Source: Watersipora subatra
Lineage: Eukaryota > Bryozoa > Gymnolaemata > Cheilostomatida > Watersiporidae
Assembly: GCF_963576615.1 (NCBI RefSeq)
Contig: NC_088714.1
Span: 35,071,143-35,135,142, forward strand
DNA: 64,000 bases
Direction: 5' to 3'
Positions 10,601 to 22,122 of this stretch are shown one piece after another. Position numbers and translations under genes: made by a program. Below the pieces are notes generated by a model. The model was not told where the DNA came from, ran no database searches, and worked only from the letters and a program-made list of their open reading frames with translations. The first letter of the stretch is position 1, and each line of letters starts with the position of its first letter.

Positions 10601-13600
10601 TGTGTTCTGCATCGTAAGACGAAAAAATCGTATATCAGAGACATCAGAACCCAGGGATGCACTGTATCTGGTATCTACAATAAAAGCTTTAATTGAACAC
10701 CATAATATCAATTGATCAGTAAAAAAGTTTCCACAGAATCGTATTAATAATGACTCGGTTACATCAATAACAATTCTTTCGTTGCTTCTGTTCGTATCGA
10801 AGTCCGTTTTCCAAGTTGAAAGCTTTTTGGTTTTTTCGTTAAAATTCTGAAAGCAATAGATAAAAATAATTGATAACTGTATCCGGCTAATAGTAGTTCC
10901 TTGTTTAACACGGTCTTGTTACGTACTTCGACGTAGTTGAAAAACAGTCGAAAAATAGCCATTCATTTACGATGGTATATGAATGACTATTTTTAGGCTG
11001 AAAGTTGTGCTTAGCGAGGTAAACTTATAGGCATTTGTGCGAAATGCTATGCTTGAAAGCTTTGATCTGCTAAAAAATTGTTCGGACGCTAATATCGACT
11101 AGTTCAGCAGAGAAGAGTTGAGGTCAGAAGACATTGTGGAAGGTATTGGGCACCCTGAAGAAAATGTTTGTTTCATCAAAAGCAACAATCAGAACGCGGC
11201 TGGCCAAGCAAACGATAGATTTTGTAGTATTTCATACATTATCATTCTATAACTTATTAGTTTGCAGATTTATAGCATATTATTTGATAGCACCCTTGCA
11301 TTCATCTTAACTCGGATTACAATGGATAGACGCTTATAACTGCTCTCCTATCACATATAATGAAATGAAAATTTAAAGCACCAACTAATTGCAAAGCAGG
11401 GCACAGGCTATAATATCATTGCAGGTTAATTGAAATCAATGTATATCAGCTGGTGGGGATATTTCTCGGCTTCCCAATGCATATTTATTTAGAGATCTTT
11501 GACAGGTTCAAGTTAGCAGATTTATTGCATCCAAAAGGCTTAATGTCGCTCTGCCTGAAGAAGAGTGCAAAATATCGGCGACATTCGCTTCTCCCATAAG
11601 AGGATTAAATTTATCTTACAAAAGTTCTGACGAGCTATTTAAAAAATACAACGTCAGCCTCTATTTGAACGCCACCTTCATTTGACCGCCACTGCAGGGA
11701 AACGGAAAATAGAGCGCCCTGGCGTTCAAATAGAGGTTTTACGGTGTATGTAGAGAGAGGATATATGTGATTCAGAACTGTTTTTCTATTAGATGCGTTG
11801 CTCACTTATATTTACATGCTTAGGTGGATGGTGGGTATGTCAGAAGATGGAGGAAATCACGGGTTCTGTCTGCATCGAGATAGGTCCTCAGTCGTACATA
11901 TCGGCTCTTGACAGTGGCCTTTTCACTGTTGGTGCCCCAAGAGATGAAGGTAAGCATGCACCTATCAGTCCTTATTTTATCGAGTTACTCTTTAAGGTAA
12001 CAAAACTTGTTGACCTCAACTACGCTCACAGCTATGTTAGATTAGATACATATCTTGCAATTGTCTTATTGTATGATACATTCAGGTCCTGCTACCGTCT
12101 TCTTTCAATGAATGAAATAATTAATTATTTGAGGGCATGTAATTGCTATGTTGGTCATGACTTATAGTTGCTAAATTTGTCATGACTTATAGTTGCTATA
12201 TTAGTCATGACTTATAGTTGCTATGTTAGGCATGACTTATAGTTGCTATGTTAGTCATGACTTATAGTTGCTATGTAAAGGTAGGGCCACACGAGACAAA
12301 ATTCTCACGAAATCGGCGAAATTTGGACGAAATGATTCGTACGAATTGACATTTGGACGAATTCGTCCATCGTTGGTTGCGCACGATGAACGAATCCTGA
12401 ATTGGACGAAACGTCAGAAATTCCTACGAATCGTTGTTTGGTTGGTCGGTTGAAAAGCTTAGTTGAATGTTGAAGGTCGTTTTCTTTGGCGCATATCCAG
12501 AAAGATTGAAACGGAATCGGCTTCAATTTATCACCGCGTTCTGATTGGCTAGTTGAAAGTTAGTTTCGTACGAATCCGTGGTGGGGAAACTCCGTGTGGC
12601 AGGTCAGAAATTTCGTACTAATGGAATTTCCCAGATTAGCTGAAACTACACGATACGTGTGGCCCTACCTTTAGTCATGACTTATAGTTGCTATGTTAGT
12701 CATGACTTATAGTGGCTATGTCAGTCATGTTATTAATTTTACTCAGCTCTCTGCAGGCTCTGGGCCAGCTCCTGAGGAAGTTCTCATGGCTCTAAGAATT
12801 CTTGACACAGAGAAAGTTTCCCTTAAGTCTGGCTTCGATAAGTATCTTTCGACTGATGAGCATGGCAAAGTTCAAGGCCGTTCCGATGCCATTGGTGTGA
12901 GAGAGCAGTGGGAACCCATATTCCAGGATGTGCGTAACAGTTACGTAGCCTTTTATCTCTACTTCATTTCTTGTGTTACCTAAAATTATTTATGACCATT
13001 GTGTTTAGAGTTGTAAGATCTGTTTCAGACCCCTGTATTGCTCACTGCTGAAAAGGACTGATTTCCGGTGACCACTGATGTTCAGTAGCGGTCTGTAGTG
13101 GGGACCACTGCTGTTCAGTGGCGGTCTGTAGTGGGGACCACTACAGACTGCTGCTGTTCAGTAGGGTCTGCAGTGGTCCCTACTGTCCACTGCTGTTCAG
13201 TACCGGTCTGTAGGGGACAGTCGTGGTCAGTAGGAACCACTACAGACATCTACTGAGCAGCAGTGGTCAGTACTGGTCAGCAGGGACCACTACAACACTA
13301 CACCTACTGACCACTGCTGTTCAGTACCAGTCTGTAGTGGTCCCAGCTGACCAGTACTGATCATTTCTGACGAGTACAAACCTAAATAAACTCAAATAAA
13401 ATCTTGTTTTAAACTTTGTAGCTAGCGCGCCAGCTTGATTACTTGAAGTTGTCTTTTCCTGTCTGACTGGTATGTTGACGTCTGTTGTTTGTGAAGCTAG
13501 GGTGTTACTATGCATGCTTATCATGAAGCTGATAGCATGAAGTAGGATGTTTGGTAGATTAGGACTAGAGTTGTATTCTTTCAAAGTTACAATAGTTCAT

Positions 13601-15269
13601 TCAGCTTCATGATAGCTCAGTTCCATAAAGTAGTTTATTCTTCCCTATCATGTGTACTGTCACATATTACAGTTATAGCCTCAATTACTGCGTCTAGCAG
13701 TTTTCTTCCCGGAACATGTTTCTCTCTATTTCTCCCTCCAGATTTCTAGGTTAACAAATCCGTGTTGATGTTTTGCTGCTGATCTTTCAGGGTCGTATGG
13801 CTTTCCTTGGTAGCAATGGCAGGTTTATGGGTGTGGATGAGGAGGGAGACATTGTATGCAAGAGTAAAGTGGCAGGACCAGCGGAGTTTGTACAGGTGTG
13901 TGTAGATGTCTGTCGCTCGCGGTATGACACTCGCAGTATTGTACTTAGCGGTGAGTAGTCTTGGAGGCTCCTCATTTGCTTTTTTGTGCTGTAAGTTTAT
14001 ACTTCAAAAGCAAAATTTCTAAAAATACAGTTTTTTATGATTTAAAGCAGCTTGACTTTGAAAAAGGTGGAAAAAAACAAGGATTTGTCTATTTCTATTT
14101 GCACTGCTAGTAATCATGGATGTTGAAATAGTAACTTGTTGAAATTAATTATCCTTAAAGAGACAGATAGTTCAACAACTTATTTAATTCATATAAGGTG
14201 CCTGGCTATAACGTTACCGCTATACATATTGTAATAAAACAGCATCAATTTGTTGACACTTGTTATCAGAGTTCAAGTAAAACCCTCCACATGTACTCTA
14301 TAGCGGTATGTGTGGAATATTTGTAGAGGTTCCTAACATTTTTAGCCTCCAGCATCTCAACAATGAAAAATAAATTAATTTTTGTTGTTAAAGGTGTTTC
14401 TCTTTATTTTGCAAGGTTAGGTCTAATGTGAGTAGGGAAGTGGATCCCCTGGCAAACGTGCCTGTTGAAGAGCGGGGTGGCAAAGTATATGACACAGAAG
14501 TTAATTATGTGTAAGTATTCACTGACTGACCCAGGAGTATTTACTGACTGACCCAGGAGTATTTACTGACTGACCCAGGAGTTTTTACTGACTGACCCAG
14601 GAGTTTTAGTAAACTTGCACATTTGCTTTTTTAAATCATCTCTGCCCGCGGTTACTATAATTATACATCAAGGATACGTGGTCATCCGCTTATTATGAGC
14701 AGATAATTCCAGTCCAGATAACTTATCCTTATCTCTAGCAAACATTTGTTATGAACGCTTTGCTTAAACATGTTATCTAGTAACTTGATATCTAGTAATT
14801 AAGTTGTCAGTGTAACGTAACCAAGCATGGAATTATTTGTGTGATGTTTGTTGCTTTAGGACTCTGTACACCAGCTAAATTAATCCTCTTTAGGTTGTTA
14901 TTCTTTGTTTCCATTTCTTAGTTGTTATTCTGTTATTGAGCTCGGTGAAGGCCAAAGTGTCCGACTAAGTGACTCGGCTCTCTATATAATACTATAATAC
15001 AATACAATAAAATAACATAATACAATAGTATAATAAAATATTGTAATAATATAATCCCTTTGTGTACATACTAATGCTTTGTGTAGACTTGTCTTTAAGT
15101 TGTTGTCTTATTTGATTGCAGTAAGAAGTTTCAAAGCTTTCAAGATCGGCGGCTTCGGGTTAACCAGGAAGACCGGACAGACCTAAAGAGAGCCAAAAGA
15201 GCTGGCACACTCCATGAGGTGATGCTTGACCGCAGAGAGAAAATGAAGGCTGATCGATACTGTAAATAG
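7655..15269 (+). CDS. FRG1: FRG1 homologue (nuclear actin-bundling / RNA-biogenesis protein), seven exons
   Basis: Exons: 7655-7713, 8388-8488, 11824-11949, 12757-12929, 13791-13895, 14416-14510, 15122-15269. All have GT-AG borders and matching phases, giving 268 residues against about 258 in human FRG1. The ATG ([19 protein letters not shown]) follows an in-frame TAG three codons upstream and matches the family N-terminus. Residues 17-34 form a Lys-rich nuclear/nucleolar localisation segment. The fascin-like beta-trefoil starts about residue 55 with GWWV and MEEITG, followed by [42 protein letters not shown] and [13 protein letters not shown]. The C-terminus has [31 protein letters not shown] and then TAG. 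FRG1 proteins are linked to pre-mRNA splicing, rRNA processing and actin bundling. A downstream GTGAGT at about 13951 is a decoy donor: using it would shift the frame, and the splice at 13895 preserves the conserved FVQVRS join. Introns hold several minisatellites and transposons. An AATAAA at 15595-15600 is a likely poly(A) signal. Confidence 0.97.
7987..8094. repeat. 18-bp minisatellite in FRG1 intron 1
   Basis: About six copies of an 18-bp unit, CATGTTGTACCAGCTGTA, with a few substitutions. Because 18 is a multiple of three, it gives Cys/Thr/Ser-rich open frames in + strand translation. These are by-products, not genes. Confidence 0.9.
8157..8360. repeat. 31-bp minisatellite next to FRG1 exon 2
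   Basis: About six and a half copies of a 31-bp unit containing TTGCTTGTTGTGTTTAG and TTGATGGTTAAATG. The last copy breaks off 27 bp before the exon 2 acceptor (CAG ending at 8387). The T-rich array therefore sits where the branch point and polypyrimidine tract are expected. Confidence 0.9.
8690..8770 (+). repeat. Possible tRNA-derived SINE head
   Basis: The stretch contains GGTTATAATCC, close to the polymerase III B-box consensus GGTTCRANNCC, preceded by GGTGGTGAAGCCGAAGGTCGCA. No second copy with the same body is visible in the window, so assignment as a SINE is weak. Confidence 0.3.
8963..10664. mobile_element. Pogo/Tigger-like element, copy 1, split by a later insertion
   Basis: It begins CAGCGGACCCTCGCCATACG and ends with the inverted CATCCCTG...CACTG form, flanked by TA on both sides (8961-8962 and 10665-10666). 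The TIR style (CAGYGGACCCTCG..ATACGA) and TA duplication fit pogo/Tigger-type mariner elements. Without the 938 bp insert at 9338-10275 its length is about 764 bp, with no transposase, so it is non-autonomous. A second copy without that insert lies at 19981-20776. Confidence 0.7.
9338..10275. mobile_element. TTAA-flanked element inserted into the Tigger-like copy
   Basis: The ends are inverted repeats of about 30 bp: AGCACATTAATTACATAATT on the left and AATTATGTAATTTATGTGCT on the right. Both flanks are TTAA (9334-9337, 10276-10279). The homologous copy at 19981-20776 shows the uninterrupted sequence around a single TTTAAATGGATTTAGC, an empty-site proof of insertion. The interior has no recognisable transposase. 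Confidence 0.8.
11640..11745. mobile_element. Short foldback of the CCTCTATTTGAA-GCCAC family
   Basis: A left GCCTCTATTTGAACGCCACC and a right inverted GGCGTTCAAATAGAGG followed by TTTTACGGT enclose about 60 bp. The same terminal motif bounds the long repeats at 44815-46035 and 50708-52365. This is a minimal internally deleted copy in FRG1 intron 2, about 80 bp before exon 3. Confidence 0.65.
12144..12734. repeat. 25-bp minisatellite interrupted by a MITE (FRG1 intron 3)
   Basis: Tandem 25-bp units built on GCTATGTTAGTCATGACTTA occupy 12144-12276 (five copies) and resume at 12673-12734. The break in phase is caused by the insertion at 12277-12672. The array ends about 20 bp before the exon 4 acceptor region. 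Confidence 0.9.
12277..12672. mobile_element. MITE with AAAGGTAGGGCCACACG termini
   Basis: The left end is AAAGGTAGGGCCACACGAGA. The right end is the inverted CGTGTGGCCCTACCTTT. The 396 bp element lies within one unit of the 25-bp minisatellite; a TA duplication is possible if the termini are trimmed by one base. The interior has repeated ACGAATTC/GGACGAA motifs and an inverted substructure but no transposase. The superfamily is not assignable with confidence. Confidence 0.85.
13065..13365. repeat. Degenerate GTGGTCAGTA/CTGTTCAGTAG repeat tract
   Basis: A dense tract of short direct and inverted repeats built from CTGCTGTTCAGTA, GGTCTGTAGTGG and GGGACCACT. Because the motifs occur in both orientations, the tract can fold extensively. 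It lies in FRG1 intron 4. Confidence 0.8.
14514..14606. repeat. 23-bp minisatellite directly after the exon 6 donor
   Basis: Four copies of the unit GTATTTACTGACTGACCCAG(GAG). It starts within a few bases of the FRG1 exon 6 donor (14511). Confidence 0.9.
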
Positions 15270-15891
15270 ACTGAAAACGGCTCTCTGATTCCATGAACAT
15301 CTAGGCTCTTAATATGTTCTATATACAGTTGTTACTGTTTGCACAACGCGTCACTTTGTAGTTTACTTCTGCATATGTACTTATGTAGTCCGATGTATAA
15401 ATGCCAAATGTGTATGAGGCGAAAACTTTGCATTAAATTATAAATTAATGCCATCATTGTCCTACCATCCATTTGTTAGCTCATGGGAGAATGCTATTTA
15501 TCACACTTTGATTGATGGCATACTATTAGTTTAGTCAGGTACATGTAGTTGATACTAAGAAATATCTTGTTTGCTCGTCACAATGAAATGCTTTAATAAA
15601 TATATGGCAAAAGGATAGAGATAAAGCCGATGCTGCTATAAATACCTATTTAGTAGACAATAGGTAGATTAAAAAAGTATCAAAAATAAGAACTATTCTT
15701 TGAAATGGGTTTCATCATTACATGGCGGTCTCAAAAATCTACTTTCAAAATCAGACATTGCGTGTGTCAGCGGTGAAAGTACAAATGTTCAGATGAACCG
15801 ATACTGTGGCGTTTCCTAAATGTTGCTCTAGGAATTTCGATGTTTGATTTTATATTTATTCCTATAAACCGAACGTTACCAATACAAATAA
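15270..15891. other. Convergent 3' ends of FRG1 and the CXorf65-like gene
   Basis: A 622 bp spacer separates the two stop codons. A plus-strand AATAAA at 15595-15600 fits FRG1. A minus-strand AATAAA (TTTATT at 15855-15860) lies 32 bp after the CXorf65-like stop. Both signals fit inside the spacer, so the 3' UTRs need not overlap. Confidence 0.6.
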
Positions 15892-18800
15892 TCAGTGCCT
15901 AGATTTCCCTCTACTGTTGCTTCGTGGCGGTCGACCTGCTGTAGACCTTGACCCGGCTGTATTCCTTGTAGTTGGCATTCTGCCAGCAGGTGATGGATTT
16001 TTATCAACATTCCGAAGTGGTTTCAGTTTCTTTTTCTGGGCCTCAGAAAGATGAATCTTAAAGTTAGGGTACAATTGCGCGCAGTGTTCTAGAAGAGGTA
16101 CGTAGTTGTAGGAATGCAATGCCTGCTGTATTGTCGTTGGTGTTGGTTTCTCTCCCTCTAATAGAAGTTGCTTCTCCATGAGTATGTATGTGCCATGTGA
16201 GCTGAGAAATTTGGTAGCGTATTCTCTGCCGTGCACTTCTAGATCCTGAATTAGTCCTGCCAAAATAAAGAAACAGGTTAAGCAACTATGTAGATGTCCA
16301 ATGCATGGACGCGAGAAACTGCTGAGGTGCAAAATAATTATTAAATTTGCCCTTTACTGGTAAAAAAACTGATCAAATTTCTGTGAACTGCACTGGAGTA
16401 TAAGGCTGAAATTTGTACTATTCTCCTTATTCACTTTAAACTAAAAGTAAAAAATTACATAAAATAAAGCATATTCATCAACAGAAATGCTTCGTGTCAG
16501 AAAAAGTGATTGATGAAACGCAAAAAAATAGTGTTATCGTTACAAGCATGAATTTTTTGATTAAGTGTAATTGTTGTTACTGTCATTAAAAGAATAGCAC
16601 GTGAATACCATGTGAATATTATAACAATAAAATGATAAAGACGCCTAAAGGCAACACCGAAAACTACTCTTGGAACAAATAGTCACACACAGTAGGCAAG
16701 TATTTGAAGCAAACTACTGCCTAATACCTACTAGTGAGCAAACACTGATATTTTAGGGTGTTTTTGTGATTTTGCTATAGTATTGGGCATTACTGCAGAG
16801 GATTACAGTTCCAACTCACGACTATTAAAGGTTGACTTGCAACAAAATTCACATTACAGTTACTTGGTGTCAAAAGATTTATCACGTCTTAATCTGCTGT
16901 AGGTGCAAAATATGTGGAAAGTGATTACAAGCTCTTGAAAGCTCATAAACGAACAGCTAATCAATCGTAGCCATCATGAAAACGCCATAGTTTAGAATCC
17001 CTTTATTGCGACAGCGTACTCAACTTGACGGGGTTATTGTTTTGACCCGTGATGTTCTCATGTGAAATGAAAGGCCAATAATGTTATCAAGTTATCATGC
17101 TTGTGCAGAGCCAAATCTGTACTCCCCTTCAAATGTTTTCATGGTCTCTTGAAAATAAACTCTTTTTACTAATAATTACTCTATTAATGCAGTTTTAAAC
17201 GTATACATGTACATATACAGTGGTGATACAAATTATGGAACCGCCTTTGTGTTTTAGTGGATAATGCGCTATAACGGCTCTCATATTCGCTGGGTTTGAT
17301 CTGGATATAGAAAACTATATATCATTAGAAAGGAAATTTTATCAGCTGTCACATTATCTATTTTTCTTTTACATCTAAATACAATTCCATTTCTAACGCA
17401 GTTGAATGTGCAACTAGTCAGGGTGTCCTATAGCTAGTCATTCTACCTCATAAATAGTAGTCTAATGAATGATGTCTAAAATTCCTAAAAAGTTTTAGTC
17501 AACTAAATTTAACAAACATTTCAGACAATACTTGCATTGAGTGAGACATTGTGCATTACATAATGTAACACATGCAATATTTAAAAGCCCTTCTGCTCTG
17601 AGTAAAATTCATACTAGTAAGTTCACCATTATGCCGCAATATCTCACAAAAGAAAGGCGTGCTATAATAATTCACCTTCATCAGCAGAGGGAAATTGTAA
17701 GATAGCTTGGTTGCTCAAAGAAGGGTGTATTTACAACAATCAGCAGATGAAACGAAACTGGTTAAGTTCAAAATACTACTGGCAGAGGAAGGAAAAGGTT
17801 GACAACAGATTGAGTGACCAGATGCCTAGTAAGACTTTCCTTGGCTGGTAAACCTCTAATCAGTCCTAAACTGGCCAGAAAGTTGAAAGAATCAACAGAT
17901 ACAGAGTTAGCATCATGAACTGTTCACAAATCATTAAAAGATAATGGCTTACGAAGTTGTTAAGCCTATAGAAAACCTCTGCTATCATCTCGGCAAAAAA
18001 GGCTCGTCTACAATGGGCACAGGATCATGTTAATTGGTCACCCAAAGAATGGAGAGCAGTAGTATTCAATGATGAGAGTACATTTACTGCGCAAAACCAC
18101 TCTGGCAACCACTATGTAAGAGGTTAATGAAGAGCTTAAACCAAAATATATTCTGCCTACGATACAGCATCCCACCCGAGTAATGGTGTCGGTATGGTTC
18201 TCCGCTGCTGATTCTGATTGATTACATTTTGTTGATGGCATGAAGAATGCAGAGAAATATTGTGGAGTATTACAAAGTGTGTTGATACCATCTGCTAGAA
18301 GTTTGTTTGATAGAGAATGCCTGTTCCAGCAAGATAATGCTCAATGCCACACAACCAGAAGAGTCAGGAAGTGGTTTGTTGACAATAACGTTAGCACTCT
18401 TACCTGGACGGCTGAGTCACCAGACCCTAACACAATTGAGAATTTGTGGAACAGAATAGACAACCTCATAACCAAAATCAAGCCAACTAATAAAAGAAGA
18501 TTGCTGGAGCTGATTGTGCAATCCTGGCATCGAGTAGTGACGCCTAAAGAGCTTCAGAGGCTGCCAGATAGTATGCCCAGGCGCTGCCGAGCATTGATTG
18601 ACAATATGTTGGCCAACCAAGTGTAGTGATCATATTATGAGCCAAAACAGCTCTTTTCAAGGTCACTAAAACCTGTCTTTAATTTTGTTTACAATAACTA
18701 CACTGTCAAAAATAAAGAAATGGTATTTAATTAATTTTGTTCAGACACTATTTGATAGAAATGACAACTGTTCAAAAGATTTCTAAAATGCCTTCAGTAA

Positions 18801-21213
18801 ACCTCTAGTAATATTTTATAGAAAATAAGATGTGGTTTTTAATTAGTTTCATCAAAAAGCCAACACTGTGACCATTCAAATGGTATATAATTTGGTATAA
18901 TTATGTAAATTAATGATCATAAAAAAAGCAAATACAACTCAAAACTCATTGCTACGCATCAAAAGTTTGAGGCGGTTCCATATTTTGTATCGCCACTGTA
19001 TATGAACAAATTTAATTTGTGTGTTTTACATATTTGTTATATATTTTTGTTTTAGTGCTTGCTATATGTAATTACTTGAAGTAGTTATCATGATTTTTAG
19101 GATTTAAAACCAATTAAACAAAACATAATGTATTCTTATAAAAATATTTGTTCCAAGATATGAGGCAAGATTCCAAGATATAATTTCGCATTCCAAAGTT
19201 TAATTGTAGCCAAATAGTGAAATCAAGTTAATCTGCGCTCCAACTAAAACCTGACAAGAGGTTTCATACGCCAGCTCTGATTCAGTTTTTCTGTTCATAA
19301 TAAGTTTACTGTTTCAAATTGTTAATAAAATTGTTTCGAGATGTTTGGTAGGTTTGAGTAATGTCATAGAGTCGCTAATGGTTGTGAAACAATGACAGTT
19401 GCAAAAATGCATTTCAGACATGTTCGGCATAATTGTGGAGTACCAAACACTGCATACTAAAATCCTTGGCGTGTTTGTTTGTCGACATCAGCCATCTCCT
19501 TTGCATTGCTTACGATTCAGCCCTATAAAATTAATAGATATGCATGGAGAGATTAACGTAAAACACGTTGTTTGGGCTGGGCAAACCTTTTTATTTTTGA
19601 CCAATCTGAACAGCCAAGTTACAAAGCGTTTAATGTGACTTTGGCTTCGTTTGTCATTTATTCAAGATGTCTAAAAATGCTTTTACCATATGGGTTCAAT
19701 AGCTATGCTGACATATAAGATGTTACCTTCATGCATTTACTAGGGGAATGCCCGGTGTTGCACAAGTGATAAAAAAAGTGCGCAGAAAATTTATCTTTAT
19801 TTAACATACATGTATAACAATAGTTACCTTTCTAACCTTCAAACTTCATATCAAGGGAAAAGTGTTTTGTGCAGTTGAAATAAATTAAGATAAACAATAA
19901 AACAACTGTAAAGGTGTTTAAATGTAAATGTGAAATAATTACCGAGTAATGGCTAAATGAAGTCTGTTTTGCTAAGATTACAGTGAAAAGTTATTTGGTA
20001 TACAATCTTATGATCTTAATTCATTTCAGTTTTGGCATTGTAAGGCGAAAATGGAGTATAGAGTGGTATAGAAACCCATAGTAATTATCTAATGCAAACA
20101 CACCTTGTAAAAATCATCCTGACTTTATATACGCACTTTACATAGTAACTTTATTTTATTTTGCTTCACTTTAGTAACGTAACTTTGTACTTTAGTAATA
20201 AAACAATATATTAACTTGAGTAACTATAGTTACCTACAATAACTTTAGTCTATTTAGTGGTTATGATCTGCAAGGAAATTTAACATTATAATGTACTGCG
20301 TGCAGTACGTACCTTGAGAAGTTCATGCCTTCGAGACAGGTGTATAACATAAAAGTCGAATCTAATTTAAATGGATTTAGCTTACTAAACACATACTTAA
20401 AGCTAAGTTTAGATATGTATTTTACTAAACCAAGGCTCGACCTTATCATAGGCTAAAATTTTATCACTTATTTGTTTTTGGTTTCGTTTTTGCTATAATT
20501 TATAACGCATAACACTGAAATGAGATAGTGAGCATCGTATTAATCCTCCAGGCGTTGTGGGAGGGATTTCGACTAATAGTATATCGGAATTTTTGTTATT
20601 TCGTCGTAATCAGTAGACCAATTGCCAAATGCTAATTTGAGAGAAATTTTTGTTGATATCGTATGGGTGAAAAAAAGTCAAAGAAAATGGCGAAGACGAA
20701 AAATATAGTAAGGATGAAAATATAGTAAGGTGAAAAAAATCTTATAACAGGGGCATCGTAACACAAAGACACACGGTATAAATAATAATTTATCGTCTGC
20801 AATTGCGAAAAGTATATATAGTATGTGCTACGGATGTGATAAGAATGGCTTAGCCTTGTGGTTAATCCTATTTGTTAGTAAACTCGCGATTTAAATGTTG
20901 CAAGTACAAATTCTGTACGAAGGTGATTTTCATTGCAAGAACTTTATCGCTATAACTGGTCAGATGCATGACAGACAACAGACAAACTTTATGATTTATA
21001 AAAATTGATTTAGAACAGTTGTCAATAACTAAATTACTACTGCTACAGAGGCAGCTGATGCTACTAACCTGTTTCATCTGAGAGATCTATGAGCATGTCC
21101 TTATCGGCAGCATGCCCTGTCATGTTTTTGATGGCTGTCAGCAGGTTGATGACTGAGCACATGGGATTCACGATAAGTGACTGATTATCAGCATATTTGA
21201 TTCTGATGTACAT
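15892..21213 (-). CDS. CXorf65 homologue (uncharacterised conserved protein)
   Basis: Two coding exons on the minus strand: 21213-21069, then 16256-15892 ending in TGA, for 169 residues (human CXorf65 is about 180). The start is MYIRIKYADNQSL, which aligns with the CXorf65 N-terminus as I remember it (short I-K-x-x-D-N-Q segment). It is followed by CSVINLLTAIK and IDLSDETG at the exon join, then YATKFLSSHGTYIL, YNYVPLLEHC and a basic Ser/Arg/Pro-rich tail. The intron has a GTTAGT donor at 21068 and a CAG acceptor, and joins phase 1 cleanly. The exon is open upstream of this Met back to an acceptor at 21285, with an acidic/Lys-rich reading, so a longer N-terminus from another exon is possible. 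The function of the family is unknown. The gene is convergent with FRG1. Confidence 0.85.
16829..17090 (+). mobile_element. Truncated TTAA-family element
   Basis: TTAA at 16825-16828 is followed by AGGTTGACTTGCAACAAAAT and about 260 bp matching the left half of the 32108 element. The right terminus is missing. It lies in the CXorf65-like intron. Confidence 0.75.
17218..18998 (+). mobile_element. Tc1/mariner element (DD34E), inactive
   Basis: The 1781 bp element is flanked by TA (17216-17217, 18999-19000). Imperfect terminal repeats begin CAGTGGTGATACAAATTATG on the left and, inverted, CAGTGGCGATACAAAATATG on the right, continuing GAACCGCC. Transposase remnants fill the interior. It sits in the intron of the CXorf65-like gene. 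Confidence 0.95.
17630..18626 (+). pseudogene. Decayed Tc1-like transposase
   Basis: The frame opens at 17630 with MPQYLTKERRAII but is soon broken by stops and shifts. The C-terminal third is intact at 18240-18626. It shows QQDNAQCHTTRRVRKWF and SPDPNTIENLWNRI; the Asp and Glu of these motifs are separated by 34 residues, the DD34E spacing of Tc1 transposases. The middle region holding the first Asp of the triad is degraded. No active enzyme can be made from this copy. Confidence 0.9.
19001..19980. other. Non-genic AT-rich stretch (CXorf65-like intron)
   Basis: No exon, RNA gene or element could be supported. The open frame at 19399-19638 has no motif or splice support. Confidence 0.5.
19981..20776. 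mobile_element. Pogo/Tigger-like element, copy 2 (no insert)
   Basis: This copy starts CAGTGAAAAG after TA (19979-19980). It follows copy 1 at 8963-10664 through CTTAATTCATTTC, GAAACCCATAGTAATTAT, GTTACCTACAATAACTTTAG, GTGCAGTACGTACC and GCTTACTAAACACATACTTA. It lacks the TTAA-flanked insert. The right end is degenerate. Confidence 0.7.
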
Positions 21214-22066
21214 TTTATTTGGACTGTCAGTAAGTTCTACTTCCTCTTTGACGGATTCAGCAACTTCTTCTTTCTTTGTCTTTTCTGAAAAAAGATAAAT
21301 CTTTAGTAAAATCTATATGAAAGAACTCAGCATTTGAATGCTGCCGCACATAGCTGCTATGTTGCTAGTCTAACTGACCTGCAAGGCAAATACTTCCAGA
21401 AAAGAAAACACTTAAGAAGTACTCAAGTTTCCAATTGCTGCCATTGATTTGCTCTCAGACATTATTTTTTACTAAACACAAACAAGTTTTTTCACCAGTG
21501 CCCTGACACCAATACTGTTTAAGTACTGCCAGTATTCCATCTTTCACCTTCATTTTAAGCATATATTTTCACTTGGTTTTAATCGAAATGCTGCAAGTTA
21601 TCAACAAATTCTAAAAAATTTCTATGATACCAATCTTTGAAGAAGCCTGTCCTGTTGCCATGCAGTCGTGACAAATCCTATTAATATTGATTGTCTGCTA
21701 TTATACGCTTAACTTGATTTTTAAAGCATAATTTTTTCAAAACAGTTGTGATGTAAAAAAATTTATGACTGATTTTTAAATAGATGATGGTTTGGACTAA
21801 TGTTAATGAGCTACAATAAAACAGGAAACCATGAGTTGTCTGCTCATTGCTGAGTAATGGTTAAAATTGATCAGGTTTTCTCAAGTTTATGACTTGTAAC
21901 AACGAACGAATAATTATTTGTAATATATTCACTGCTCGCTAATCAAGTTGCTAGTTAAACTTGCTATAAAATGTTTGTGGGGTGTCCGGAGCGGAGATCA
22001 TAGATTCCTTTCATAACGAATTTGTTGAAACTGATGCAAGCTGTAACCTTCACTCTCTTCCTGCCT

Positions 22067-22122
22067 TGTCGTGACTCATGTCGTGACTCATGTCGTGACT
22101 CATGTCGTGACTCATGTCATGA
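22067..22122. repeat. 12-bp tandem repeat
   Basis: Four to five copies of TCATGTCGTGAC, the last degenerate. Confidence 0.9.

Noticed and set aside
13896-13950. Extension of FRG1 exon 5 to a downstream GTGAGT
   Set aside because: It would shift the frame and destroy the conserved FVQ-VRS junction; the GTGTGT donor at 13896 keeps the protein intact.
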